The notes: generated by a model not told the origin, from the sequence alone. Shown: positions 54,655 to 62,836, counted from the stretch's first letter. The stretch: DNA of 64,000 nt from Bradyrhizobium sp. cir1 (GCF_014198245.1 NZ_JACIHE010000003.1:501557-565556), one strand, 5' to 3'. Translations and numbers: made by a program.

Positions 54655-55064
54655 TGAGAAAGCTCGACCAGCGCGGGGTTGCGGCGCTTGAATTTTGCAT
54701 CGTCGGTGCGGTGTTCTTGACGATGGTGTTCGCTATCTTCGATCTCGGACGTTATGCAATCACCGTTCAATCGTTGCGATCACTTGCGAACGCTGGCGCT
54801 CGGCAAGTCATGATCAGTTGCTACACGCCTGCTGCAGCCCAACAAAAGACGCCTAGTTGCAGCGGAGACCCGCTGCCAACCGATGTGGCCAAACAGAATG
54901 TTGCCCCCTTCTCGTTCGTCGGTACATCCGCGCCTACGCTCAGCGCGGCTACGGGGAGCGGTGTGATTACGGTACAGGCTTCTCAACCCAAGTTCGGGAT
55001 GCTGCTGCCGATCTGGGGCGCACAGTTAGACCAGCCGAGTGCGTCCACTGAGATTCCCTTCTAG
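54654..55064 (+). CDS. tadE: TadE-like minor pseudopilin
   Basis: From ATG 54654 (TGATG overlap with tadG) it has 136 residues. The prepilin signal is very short: RKLDQRG followed by VAALEFCIVGAVFLTMVFAIFDLGRYA, Glu at +5. The family pattern (DLGRY after the membrane segment) is typical of TadE. The periplasmic part contains two cysteines. A longer frame from 54603 lies inside tadG and is rejected. Confidence 0.88.
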   Translation: MRKLDQRGVAALEFCIVGAVFLTMVFAIFDLGRYAITVQSLRSLANAGARQVMISCYTPAAAQQKTPSCSGDPLPTDVAKQNVAPFSFVGTSAPTLSAATGSGVITVQASQPKFGMLLPIWGAQLDQPSASTEIPF

Positions 55065-55427
55065 GTATCACTGGACTTGGGCGTCGGCACTGCCGTTCCG
55101 CTGGGGGGGGGCTGCAACGAAAAGTGGTGCCGGAGGGCAACATTAATCAGTTTTCTGCGGCATTGCGGCACTGCGGCAGGGGTCTCGCCTTGCCAAGCGC
55201 GCGCAGGATTGATGATGATCCCGGTGCTGCTTTGCGCGGCCGGCAGGGCTTGGTCCCTGGTGCGGGGATGATTTTAGGCCCGTGTAACTGCGGGAAGAAA
55301 ATACCTAGTAACGGTTTGTAGTCGAACGAATTGTAAGCTCTGTGGCGTTGCGTACGAAGGAGAGTTGCTGAAGCGCCCGGGAGTGCATTGTCGGGGACAG
55401 CCGTAGAATGCGGCAAGGGGTTTGGAA
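55065..55427. other. intergenic region before cpaC
   Basis: This 363-bp spacer holds no convincing gene. It contains a G9 run near 55104-55112. An AT-richer segment (about 55260-55330) could hold a cpaC promoter, which would make cpaC, the lipoprotein and tadD a separate transcript. Confidence 0.5.
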
Positions 55428-57092
55428 ATGGGTGGCGGTCGCGTTTTCATTGGGGCCCGAAACAGGCGCTGCGCGCTGAGCGTGTTGGCTCTGGGCGCCG
55501 GCCTCGCCTTGGTCGGTTCCGCGGACCACGTGGGCGCCGCCGACCGGCGGGTCTCCCCTGGTGGCGTCTTCGTCAGCGAGATGAACGACGTCCAGCGCGT
55601 CAAGGTGATCGTCAACAAGTCCAGGACCTTCCGCGTCGATCAGGCCTTTGCGACCATCGTCGCCGGCTCGTCCGACATCGCCGACGTGAAGTCGCTGAGC
55701 GATCACCTGATCTACATCCAGGGCAAGCAGACCGGCACCACCAACGTCATTTTGCTCGACTCGTCGATGAAGCAGATCGGCATCCTTGATGTCGAGGTCG
55801 CCATCGACACCAACAGCCTGCAGCAGAACATCCGCGCCAGCACCGGCTCCCCCGGCATTCGCGTCTCCTCGTCCGAGGGACAGGTGGTGTTGAACGGAAC
55901 GGTCGTCGATGCCGTCGCCGCCGAGCGGGCGATGGCGATTGCGACCGGCACGGTTGGCAAGGGCGGCACCGTCGTCAATGCGATGAGCGTCGCGGCGCCG
56001 CAACAGGTGATGCTGGAGGTGCGTTTCCTCGAGGTCGGTCGCGACGCTGGCCGCAATCTCGGCGTCAACCTTTATGCGGCAAATGCCAATGGGACCAACG
56101 TCGGGAATACGGGGCTTGGCGGTCTGAATACAGCGGCGGGCCGCACACCAATCGGCGGTATTAATACCGCCAACGGTCCCCTAGGGACTGGCGGAGGCGC
56201 CGTCGGTTCTCCTCCGACGGGAAGCCTTCCTCTTCTTGGAACGGCCGGGACGCTCATCGGTACCGCTGGCGGCATCGCTCCAGCCCCGTTCGGAAGCTTG
56301 TTGACGAGCATCATCAGGACAAGCGGCGGCGGTTCGGTAGACCTGCTGATCTCTGCGTTGGAAACTAAGGGATTGGCACGTCGACTGGCTGAGCCGAACT
56401 TGACCACGCTTTCCGGCGACGCTGCGCGCTTTCTAGCCGGCGGCGAATTTCCGGTTCCGGTGGCCTCCACAGCAGGTACTGCTGGCTTGGTGCCGACTGT
56501 GACGATCGAGTTCAAGAAGTTCGGCGTCGAGCTGGCCTTCGTCCCCACTGTCCTCTCGCGCGGTGCGATCAATCTTCGCGTCGAGCCATCCGTCAGCGAG
56601 CTCGATTTCCAGAACGCAGTCACGATCGCCGGGACGACCATCCCGGCATTGTCGCGGCGCGACGCGCGAACTACGGTCGAGCTGCGCGACGGCCAAAGCT
56701 TCGCCATCGCCGGCCTGCTCCAGACCCGCAACCGCCAGGAAGTCTCGCAACTGCCCTGGATCGGCTCGGTGCCGGTGATTGGAACCTTGTTCAGCAGCAA
56801 GTCCTACCAGCAGCAGGAAACCGATCTCGTCATCATCGTGACGCCGCGCCTGGTTGCGCCGGCTGCGCCGGGGCAGCAACTGGCCTCGCCGCTCGATTCG
56901 CGCCTGCCGGCCAATGACGTCGATTTCTTCCTCAACGGCCAGATGGAAGTCCGCAAGCGTTACGACGACTACGTCAATTCCGGCGGCGAGGTGAAGGGGC
57001 CGTACGGCCATATCATCGCGCCCGAGCTCAGGGCGCCGGTTCCGCCTCCGGCCGCGGCAGCCGGCCAGCCGGTCGTGAAAACCCTCAATTGA
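55428..57092 (+). CDS. cpaC: Tad pilus outer-membrane secretin CpaC/RcpA
   Basis: The protein has 554 residues from ATG 55428 (TTG 55422 is an alternative closer to AAGGGG). It has a signal peptide to about residue 38, the pilus N-terminal domain (VKVIVNKSRTFRVDQAFATIVAGSSDIADV), a BON-like segment (GQVVLNGTVVDAVAAERAM) and the secretin core (LEVRFLEVGRDAGRNLGVNL; AEPNLTTLSGDAARFLAGGEFPVPV; FVPTVLSRGAINLRVEPSVSELD; TDLVIIVTPRLVAP). A Gly/Asn-rich insertion of about 70 residues sits between the N-domains and the core. It forms the outer-membrane pore for the Flp pilus. Confidence 0.93.
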   Translation: MGGGRVFIGARNRRCALSVLALGAGLALVGSADHVGAADRRVSPGGVFVSEMNDVQRVKVIVNKSRTFRVDQAFATIVAGSSDIADVKSLSDHLIYIQGKQTGTTNVILLDSSMKQIGILDVEVAIDTNSLQQNIRASTGSPGIRVSSSEGQVVLNGTVVDAVAAERAMAIATGTVGKGGTVVNAMSVAAPQQVMLEVRFLEVGRDAGRNLGVNLYAANANGTNVGNTGLGGLNTAAGRTPIGGINTANGPLGTGGGAVGSPPTGSLPLLGTAGTLIGTAGGIAPAPFGSLLTSIIRTSGGGSVDLLISALETKGLARRLAEPNLTTLSGDAARFLAGGEFPVPVASTAGTAGLVPTVTIEFKKFGVELAFVPTVLSRGAINLRVEPSVSELDFQNAVTIAGTTIPALSRRDARTTVELRDGQSFAIAGLLQTRNRQEVSQLPWIGSVPVIGTLFSSKSYQQQETDLVIIVTPRLVAPAAPGQQLASPLDSRLPANDVDFFLNGQMEVRKRYDDYVNSGGEVKGPYGHIIAPELRAPVPPPAAAAGQPVVKTLN

Positions 57093-57104
57093 AGGACGCG
57101 AGAG

Positions 57105-57503
57105 ATGACCATCAGGTATCTGGCTCTGTGCGCGCCCGTCCTGCTCGGGGGATGTTACGGGCTCGCGGGGCATGACGAGGTCGACCGCTACTTCCAGCGC
57201 TCCGACACGATCACCATGAGCGCCGGCGATGCCAAGCAGGTGAACGCCGTCACCCACACCATCACGCCCTGGCCGCGCTATGTCGGCGACACCAGGATCG
57301 CCACCGACGCGCGCCGCGCCGGCGCCGCCGTCACGCGCTACGGCAACACGAAACAGCCCGTGGATCAGCTTCCCGACATCAGCGAGCCGACGAAGCAAAT
57401 GGGGGTACGGCCCACGCCGACTCAGAGCATCGACGTGCAAGGTTTGGGAGCTGGTGCGTCTTCCGGTATCTCGGTACCGGTGGGCGGGCCTGCAGCAAGA
57501 TAA
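57105..57503 (+). CDS. small Tad-locus lipoprotein
   Basis: This 132-residue protein carries a lipobox LLGGC (Cys17) after a short signal peptide. The mature part contains SAGDAKQVNAVTHTITPWPRYVGD and a low-complexity tail. It lies 12 bp after cpaC, the position held by cpaD in many tad loci, but it is shorter than CpaD (usually about 200 or more residues). It is likely periplasmic-facing in the outer membrane and may help assemble or localise the secretin. Confidence 0.75.
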   Translation: MTIRYLALCAPVLLGGCYGLAGHDEVDRYFQRSDTITMSAGDAKQVNAVTHTITPWPRYVGDTRIATDARRAGAAVTRYGNTKQPVDQLPDISEPTKQMGVRPTPTQSIDVQGLGAGASSGISVPVGGPAAR

Positions 57504-57521
57504 AAAACTCAAATCATTTCA

Positions 57522-57611
57522 ATGACGGGTCTACTGTGCATGGGGTTGTTTTGCAGCATTGTGCTGGGGACCAGCGGAGGCCGCTGCGAGCCGGCGGGGG
57601 ACAAGGACTGA
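57522..57611 (+). CDS. 29-codon ORF coupled to tadD
   Basis: ATG 57522 opens a 29-residue frame (MTGLLCMGLFCSIVLGTSG...) whose TGA at 57609-57611 overlaps the ATG of tadD by one base. The N-terminal half is hydrophobic, as in a small membrane peptide or signal sequence. No good Shine-Dalgarno precedes it, and AT-rich sequence lies just upstream. It may only serve for translational coupling, or it may be chance. Confidence 0.3.
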   Translation: MTGLLCMGLFCSIVLGTSGGRCEPAGDKD

Positions 57612-58147
57612 TGCGGCGTCTATTTCTGATGCTGACCTGTTGCTGGCTGGGGACCGGCCTTGCCGCGTGCGACTACACGGTGAGGGAGGCCGCGATCGTG
57701 GCACCCGTCGATCCGCCGGGCGGCGATCCCGTGCAGGAGCCGACCGACGTCAAATATTACCCGTCGGACGAGCCGGTGCGGCTGGGGCTGGAGCACTTCA
57801 ACCGCGGCAATTACGGCATTGCCAACCGCTATTTCAGGGATGGCGTCGAGAAGTCCCCGAAGGACCTGACCGCCTGGATCGGCCTTGCTGCGAGCTATGA
57901 CCGCTTGCGCCGCTTCGATCTGGCCGACCAGGCCTATGCGCAGGCGATCCGCCTCGGCGGCGAGACCGTGCAGATCCTGAACGATCAGGGCTATTCCTAC
58001 ATGCTGCGCGGCAACCTGAGCGCGGCGCGGCGCAAGTTCGAGAAGGCCTACTCGCTCGATCCGGGCAATCCGGTCATCGCCAACAATCTCGAGCTGCTCA
58101 ACGGCAGCCGGCGGTTCATCGAACGGCCGCCGAACAACCAGCCGTGA
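57611..58147 (+). CDS. tadD: TPR lipoprotein TadD
   Basis: From ATG 57611 it has 178 residues. The signal peptide ends in a lipobox (GLAAC). Two or three TPR units follow at about residues 55-160 (LGLEHFNRGNYGIANRYFRDGVEKSPKDLTAWIGLAASYDRLRRFDLADQAYAQAI; LNDQGYSYMLRGNLSAARRKFEKAYSLDPGN). TadD is thought to act as a pilotin for the secretin. A longer frame starting at 57536 would bury the lipobox too deep and is rejected. Confidence 0.9.
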   Translation: MRRLFLMLTCCWLGTGLAACDYTVREAAIVAPVDPPGGDPVQEPTDVKYYPSDEPVRLGLEHFNRGNYGIANRYFRDGVEKSPKDLTAWIGLAASYDRLRRFDLADQAYAQAIRLGGETVQILNDQGYSYMLRGNLSAARRKFEKAYSLDPGNPVIANNLELLNGSRRFIERPPNNQP

Positions 58148-58170
58148 ATCATAAACCGCGGTTTATGATT
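58147..58170. promoter_or_regulatory. perfect 24-bp palindrome at the tadD stop
   Basis: AATCATAAACCG is followed immediately by its exact reverse complement, with no loop. The first base is the last base of the tadD stop codon. There is no T-run. As DNA it could bind a dimeric regulator; as RNA it would be a poor hairpin because there is no loop. Confidence 0.5.
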
Positions 58171-58242
58171 GCCTTGGGTCGGTAAAGCCCGCCCCGGCGC
58201 GCGCCAGGGGGCCCCTTAAGACAAGCTCAACGTCTTTGACGT

Positions 58243-58788
58243 ATGGCTTGTCGCATGAACCGGCTTTTTAAATTGCAATTTCTTGGGCCGTTGGCACTTT
58301 TTGCCGCCACGCTGAGCGCCGAGCTCGCCGTCCGCGCGCTTGAATACGCCCCGAGCTCCGAGGTCCTCTGGTTCATCAATCTCAAGCTGTTCGGCATCTT
58401 CCAGCGAAGCGACGCCTATCTGAGCTATTTCGTCGGCATCGACGGCTTTCAACTGTTCGGACTGGCGCTTCCGATCTTCGTGCTTGCCTGTTTGGGGCTC
58501 GCCGCCAAGTCCCGGCCGCTCTTCACCATCGCAACCCATCTCAGCGCAGCCTACGCCGTGTTTCTGGTCGCATCCTGGCAGGTTGGTGCGCCGACCCTCC
58601 GGCAGGCATCGCTCGAGACCATTGCGGTCCCATCGGGGGGCCTGTTCGTGATGGCGACCATCCTCGGCACTTGCATGCTGTCCTTTGCAATCACGCATCT
58701 GCTCTACTTCCTCGCCGTTCAGCAGGAAGTCGGAGCTCTGGTTCGTCGGTTGCGGGGAGGCTCTCGCATCGTCCACGAGCTCGATTGA
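58243..58788 (+). CDS. polytopic membrane protein, hypothetical
   Basis: This 181-residue protein has four hydrophobic segments at about residues 12-30, 60-85, 95-115 and 130-155 (LGPLALFAATLSAELAV; LFGLALPIFVLACLGLAA; ATHLSAAYAVFLVASW; GLFVMATILGTCMLSFAITHLLYFLAV). A second start at ATG 58255 is possible. No domain is recognised. It has no coupling to the tad genes beyond orientation. Confidence 0.72.
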   Translation: MACRMNRLFKLQFLGPLALFAATLSAELAVRALEYAPSSEVLWFINLKLFGIFQRSDAYLSYFVGIDGFQLFGLALPIFVLACLGLAAKSRPLFTIATHLSAAYAVFLVASWQVGAPTLRQASLETIAVPSGGLFVMATILGTCMLSFAITHLLYFLAVQQEVGALVRRLRGGSRIVHELD

Positions 58789-59009
58789 TATCGAAGCGCG
58801 TTCCGATCAAGTGAAGGCCGGCCAGGAGCTGGCGGAGCACGGCGGACCACGGTTTCTCTGGCGAGCCGGGCTTCCCCGGAGCCCGGGATCGGCCTGAAAT
58901 TACGGCAGTATGGTTCACCGTAGTCGAACGGAATCCACATGGCACTTCAGTACCGCTAGGGTGCTGATGCCGGGGCTGGATTTCATCACGGACAACCATT
59001 TCAACCGGC

Positions 59010-59036
59010 AAGGGGCCGCTCTTTGAGCGGCCCCTT
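59010..59036 (+). terminator. strong 11-bp hairpin of possible small RNA or short ORF
   Basis: AAGGGGCCGCT (59010-59020) pairs perfectly with AGCGGCCCCTT (59026-59036) around CTTTG, followed by TCAGTTT. No protein gene ends nearby, so it could terminate a small RNA. A GTG-started 21-codon frame begins near 58960 and its TGA lies in the hairpin loop region. Confidence 0.55.
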
Positions 59037-59250
59037 TCAGTTTGCGCAGGCAATGGAAAGGAAGCCCGCCTCCGGCAAAATAGGGCAGTGGAGGCGGGCC
59101 AAGGTCGCTTTGCGGCGCCGCTCCACCCGGGGCTGGCTGGGTCCCGTCGCTCGCGATGGAACCGTAGCACCAGGGGAACCCTGCCCGAAATCCGCAGGAC
59201 TACCGGAACCCAAAATCGAGTTAAGTGAGTTTTACGGCGGCTGATGTCGA

Positions 59251-59266
59251 ATTTACGATCGTAAAT
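59251..59266. promoter_or_regulatory. perfect 16-bp palindrome
   Basis: ATTTACGATCGTAAAT is an exact palindrome lying in a locally AT-rich spot about 290 bp before the first PilZ gene. It has the look of an operator for a dimeric regulator. No promoter can be assigned with confidence. Confidence 0.4.
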
Positions 59267-59552
59267 GCCGTTAAAGGCGAGGCGTTGCAAGCGTTCAATC
59301 CGCGTTTGCGTCCCGGGTCGCTCCAGCTGCGGAATTCCGGTTTCGATTTGCCGAATCCGACACGCTCGTTAGCCTTTTCTGAATTTTTGTCCCGCACTAT
59401 CGGGACGATGCGCAATTTCAATGCTGTGCGCTTCGGCCGGCGGCCGAGGGGTGTCTAATTTCGTAAGGGCGTCTCGCGCCTGCGGGCTTGGCTTGCCCGG
59501 CAGTGGCGAGCTGCGACTCCATTGAATTTTTAAATCCGGGTTTCGTCCTGAT

Positions 59553-59852
59553 ATGCCTGGTTCGCTACCACCCGAAAGACGTGGAACGGCACGTATCGAG
59601 TTCTCGCGCGGCGTCGACGTGCACATGGTGGCTATTGACGGAACGTGGAGCCGTCAATGTCAGATGACCGACGTGGCCGAGGCCGGAGCGAAGCTCAAGG
59701 TCGAAGGGTCGATCGAGGGGCTTGCGCTGAAGGAGTTCTTCCTGCTGCTTTCGACGACCGGAGCGGCCTTCCGCCGCTGCGAGCTGGCCTGGATCAATGG
59801 CGACAACATTGGAGTCCACTTCCTGCGCGGCAAGAACTCGAGCAAGGGGTGA
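59553..59852 (+). CDS. PilZ-domain protein (first of a tandem pair)
   Basis: This 99-residue protein is a single PilZ domain. The Arg motif reads RRGTAR near residues 9-14 (RxxxR), and the second motif reads DVAEAGAKL, with Ala in place of the usual Ser in (D/N)xSxxG. PilZ domains bind c-di-GMP, but the substitution may weaken binding. It ends directly before the next PilZ gene. Confidence 0.8.
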   Translation: MPGSLPPERRGTARIEFSRGVDVHMVAIDGTWSRQCQMTDVAEAGAKLKVEGSIEGLALKEFFLLLSTTGAAFRRCELAWINGDNIGVHFLRGKNSSKG

Positions 59853-60101
59853 GTGGTCGTGGAGGAGCGTCGCAGACAGCAGCGCGCGACGGTTGACGAG
59901 GTCGCATACATCGCGGGTGACGGATCCAGCATGCGATGCCGCGTCGTCAGTCTCTCCGATTATGGCGCCGCCATCGAGATGGCGGACAAGGTCTACGTCA
60001 GACCCCGCATCAAGCTGATGCTGGAGAAGGATCGCATCATCCGGGATTGCCGTGTCGTCTGGTCCAGCGGAAATCGTATCGGCGTCGAATTCCTTGATTG
60101 A
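59853..60101 (+). CDS. PilZ-domain protein (second of a tandem pair)
   Basis: This 82-residue single PilZ domain has RRRQQR near residues 6-11 (RxxxR) and SLSDYGAAIEM as the second motif, with Ser instead of Asp/Asn in the first position. GTG 59853 directly abuts the previous stop; GTG 59859 is an alternative. The pair probably arose by duplication and may act together, possibly on pilus or surface functions nearby. Confidence 0.8.
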   Translation: MVVEERRRQQRATVDEVAYIAGDGSSMRCRVVSLSDYGAAIEMADKVYVRPRIKLMLEKDRIIRDCRVVWSSGNRIGVEFLD

Positions 60102-60371
60102 GGATCGCACGATCGCGATGCCAGCAATGCGCTGCATGTCGCTCCGTGTTCCCTAAGACTACCGTTCAGGCCGAAGATCGGAAGCTATGCCGGCGCCAGG
60201 GAAACCCGGGCCTCCGCGCCGATCGTGTTTTTATTGGCAGGCTTAATCTTTAACGACCAAGATTTAGGCTTGCATCAGGGGATGGCCTGGACAACTGTGA
60301 CTGATCCATGGGCACATTTTGCCTTCGGATAACGAGAATTTTAAGCCGTATCTGTTTTCTGGATTTTTCGA

Positions 60372-60713
60372 ATGAGAGCGCTGTTAATCATTCTGGGCAT
60401 TTGGTTGCTGATTAACGTTCTCTTCGTCGTCGTGATGATTCCGCCGCGTAAACCGCGGACGGCGAACGTCGCCGGCAGGTCGGGCGACAGTACGGTCGCA
60501 GCCGGGATGAATTCCGGCACGACTGAAACGCGGGACGAGAGCGTTTTGCTACGGCATGTCGTCATCGCAATTGCGCTTGGCGCCTTCTTTTCGTTAACGC
60601 CGCCCTTGCTCGAAGCCTACGATGCGATCAGAGGATTGGTCAGCAAGCGCGGGCATGGATCGAAGAATGACCGGGATGATTCCGGCGGTGACGCGCAAGC
60701 GGGAGAGGGATGA
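60372..60713 (+). CDS. small two-span membrane protein, hypothetical
   Basis: This 113-residue protein has a membrane segment at residues 2-24 (RALLIILGIWLLINVLFVVVMI), a polar loop, and a second hydrophobic stretch at about 62-80 (VVIAIALGAFFSLTPPLL). The tail is Gly/Asp-rich. The ribosome site is weak. An AT-rich leader precedes it, as in a real promoter region. Function is unknown. Confidence 0.6.
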   Translation: MRALLIILGIWLLINVLFVVVMIPPRKPRTANVAGRSGDSTVAAGMNSGTTETRDESVLLRHVVIAIALGAFFSLTPPLLEAYDAIRGLVSKRGHGSKNDRDDSGGDAQAGEG

Positions 60714-60771
60714 CGCGCCTTCTTCGCCTGCGCGGCGCTGGCGGCCGCGCAGGCGAGTTCGGTCGATCAGC

Positions 60772-61131
60772 TCACCAATATTGGTTCATGCGATACGGCC
60801 GGGGATACTGGCCGCGGTAGTAGATAATTCCAGGTCCGGCGACCGGCCGGTGTCGAAAGCGCGAAGTGGAGAGGTCGACGGCGATCGCTCGCACATCGTG
60901 GCCCGCAAAGACAGGATACTCGTAACTGAAGGCGTAGCTGTCTTCCGCAAGGGGCGCATACTGTCCATAGAAGGACGGGCCCTGGCCGTATCCAAATCCC
61001 CACGCATTTTCGACGGTGGGAAGACCGCCCGTTCCCATCCGCGTTCCGTCAGCAACGGCTGATCCTGATGTCACGAGGGTGCCGATCCCAAGAAGCGCGG
61101 CAGCCGCCAGGATGTATGAAGTGCCTCGCAT
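60772..61131 (-). CDS. small secreted protein, hypothetical
   Basis: From ATG 61131 (GAGAGGAG upstream on the minus strand) the protein has 119 residues. It has a signal peptide (SYILAAAALLGIGTLVTSGSAVA) and a Gly/Tyr-rich mature part with clusters such as GFGYGQGPSFYGQYAP and YYRGQYPRPYRMNQYW. The aromatic, repetitive composition suggests an exported structural or surface peptide. No domain is known. A 40-residue longer version lacks a signal-like start. Confidence 0.7.
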   Translation of the reverse strand: MRGTSYILAAAALLGIGTLVTSGSAVADGTRMGTGGLPTVENAWGFGYGQGPSFYGQYAPLAEDSYAFSYEYPVFAGHDVRAIAVDLSTSRFRHRPVAGPGIIYYRGQYPRPYRMNQYW

Positions 61132-61330
61132 CGCGTTTCTCCTCTCGAATTGGGTGTCAGAAACAGGAGTAGACACACGTAAGCCTATCCGCTCTCGCGT
61201 GGCAGCGATAGCGAATAGGGTGCGCGGCTGGCGGTGAGTTAGCAGTTGCAAAAACGATAAGGCTTGCCTCGGTAAATCGGATCGATAGTCTTTATTACTT
61301 TCGAGATGTTCATTTCAGCAGGGGCTTCGG

Positions 61331-61546
61331 GTGACAAACGATACCGCTGTGTTTGATGCGTTGCGCTTCGATCCACAAGAAGGCGAGATAGCGACGGGGA
61401 GAATAGGTACGCGCGAGGCAATTCTTCGAGACGGTCTGCTTATCGATCCATCCACGCTCGCTTATTGCCCGCATCAATGGATCGACGGCAGCGGTTATCT
61501 CGATCTCGATCTGACGAGACAATTTCCTTACGCGCTCGCGCTCTGA
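61331..61546 (+). CDS. small hypothetical protein
   Basis: A GTG-started frame of 71 residues preceded by GCAGGGGC. The sequence is hydrophilic with balanced composition (GRIGTREAILRDGLLIDPST ... HQWIDGSGYLDLDL) and looks protein-like. No domain is recognised. An overlapping minus-strand frame is of shadow type. Confidence 0.45.
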   Translation: MTNDTAVFDALRFDPQEGEIATGRIGTREAILRDGLLIDPSTLAYCPHQWIDGSGYLDLDLTRQFPYALAL

Positions 61547-61559
61547 TGGACCGGAGCGC

Positions 61560-62717
61560 TCAGTTCGGTCCAAGGACGGCGTCGATCTGACGGCTGTCCC
61601 TTCTGACGATGATGATGGCCCCGTTGCGGATCGCAAATCTCGCGCCGAGCAATTTGGGCACCTTTTCCGTGACCGGCGAAGGGAAGGGGATCGTCGCTCC
61701 GGGAAGCGGATCGCCAACCGCCGGCGCTGCGGAGGAGCCGACCCCGGGGGCGGGCTTGATATAGTCGCGAATGAGTTGAATATCCTCCCGTGACAGAGTG
61801 AGAGGCGCTTGCTGAGGCGGATTGTCTGCTGTCCGTTTGCTGCGCTCTTCCCGCGCCTTTTCCTCGGCCTGCCGTGCTTTTTCTGCCTGATCAAAGCGGG
61901 AAAGCCGCTCCTTCAGCGGCGAGAGCTCTCGTTGCAAGGAGGAGATTTCCGTCTGCAGCGACCTGATCTGTCGCAGGGCAATCACGGCGCCGGCACAGAT
62001 GATGACGATCAGCAGGCTGATGAGCGCGATAAAGACTCCATTGACGCTGGCTCCCCGGCTGACGGTCCGCGCTTTCGGCAGATCCTCCTCGAGGTGCCGC
62101 CGCCATAGCGCGGCCAGGCGATGCAGCGGCCGGGCAATTGCCTGGACCGCGCGAGCTCGCCAGTCACCATTGTCCGGCGCTGGATCTGGTTCGCGTGAGG
62201 TGAGGCGGCGGACGGTTGTCGATGGCGGAGCCGCGACAGCTGGCGGGATTGCCGGCTTGGGAGTAGCAGCGTTCACATCCAGGTCGGCAGGGCCTGGCTC
62301 GGCCACATGCCTTGGTGCGCCGTCGGTGCCGTCTGTCCCGGGAGCGTTCGAGCCTCGGGGGGAATGGGCTTCGGCATCCTCGCGAAGATCAAGATCGAAC
62401 ATCCGCGAGCGCACTTCGGGCCCGATCAGATGATCAATGATTTCAAGCGACTTCGACTGAGGCAACGAACGATCGGGGAGGGCCTCGATGACCGAGCGGC
62501 CCGCCTCGGTGATCTCCAGGCTGTCGCCATTCACAACGGCAAGGCCGGCCTCAATCAGCTCGATTCCGGCGGAGACCTGTTGTTCTATCCGGTCTTCGAT
62601 TTCACCATTCTCGTCGTGCGCCTGCAGTTGCTGCTCGAGCTCGGCAAACGCAATCCGTCCGTTCGGGCGATTCGCAAGTGCAACAAGGATGGCGAGATTG
62701 GCTTGCACGGCGACCAT
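61560..62717 (-). CDS. hypothetical single-span membrane protein with coiled coil
   Basis: The protein has 385 residues. Residues 1-80 are helical and resemble a winged-helix or two-helix N-domain (ILVALANRPNGRIAFAELEQQLQ ... LEITEAGRSVIEALPD). A Pro/Ala-rich linker spans 115-180. One membrane segment lies at 227-248 (VFIALISLLIVIICAGAVIAL), then a coiled coil at 249-295 (LRQIRSLQTEISSLQRELSPLKERLSRF). The C-terminal part (about 305-385) is probably periplasmic. The layout, a cytosolic DNA-binding-like head with membrane anchor and external tail, recalls transmembrane regulators, but no known family is recognised. Confidence 0.7.
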   Translation of the reverse strand: MVAVQANLAILVALANRPNGRIAFAELEQQLQAHDENGEIEDRIEQQVSAGIELIEAGLAVVNGDSLEITEAGRSVIEALPDRSLPQSKSLEIIDHLIGPEVRSRMFDLDLREDAEAHSPRGSNAPGTDGTDGAPRHVAEPGPADLDVNAATPKPAIPPAVAAPPSTTVRRLTSREPDPAPDNGDWRARAVQAIARPLHRLAALWRRHLEEDLPKARTVSRGASVNGVFIALISLLIVIICAGAVIALRQIRSLQTEISSLQRELSPLKERLSRFDQAEKARQAEEKAREERSKRTADNPPQQAPLTLSREDIQLIRDYIKPAPGVGSSAAPAVGDPLPGATIPFPSPVTEKVPKLLGARFAIRNGAIIIVRRDSRQIDAVLGPN

Positions 62718-62836
62718 GATGATCAGGCAGGACGCCCAAACAGGCGAAACGAGCGAACAACCGGACGCCGCTCAACTATTCGCCCGCCAGGGCCTTGATT
62801 GGAAACTCCCGCTTTGGCACTGTCGCGCATTAGCGC

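Larger units (their letters stand above)
58789..59552. other. 764-bp non-coding region with a strong hairpin and a palindrome
   Basis: No credible protein gene is visible; frames on both strands look random. Two structures stand out: the 11-bp hairpin at 59010-59036 and the 16-bp palindrome at 59251-59266. The stretch 58960-59036 may be a small RNA or a short ORF ending in the hairpin. Confidence 0.5.

Noticed and set aside
59225..59458. 77-codon frame as a gene
   Set aside because: It spans the palindrome, lacks a convincing ribosome site and has no protein-like domain pattern.
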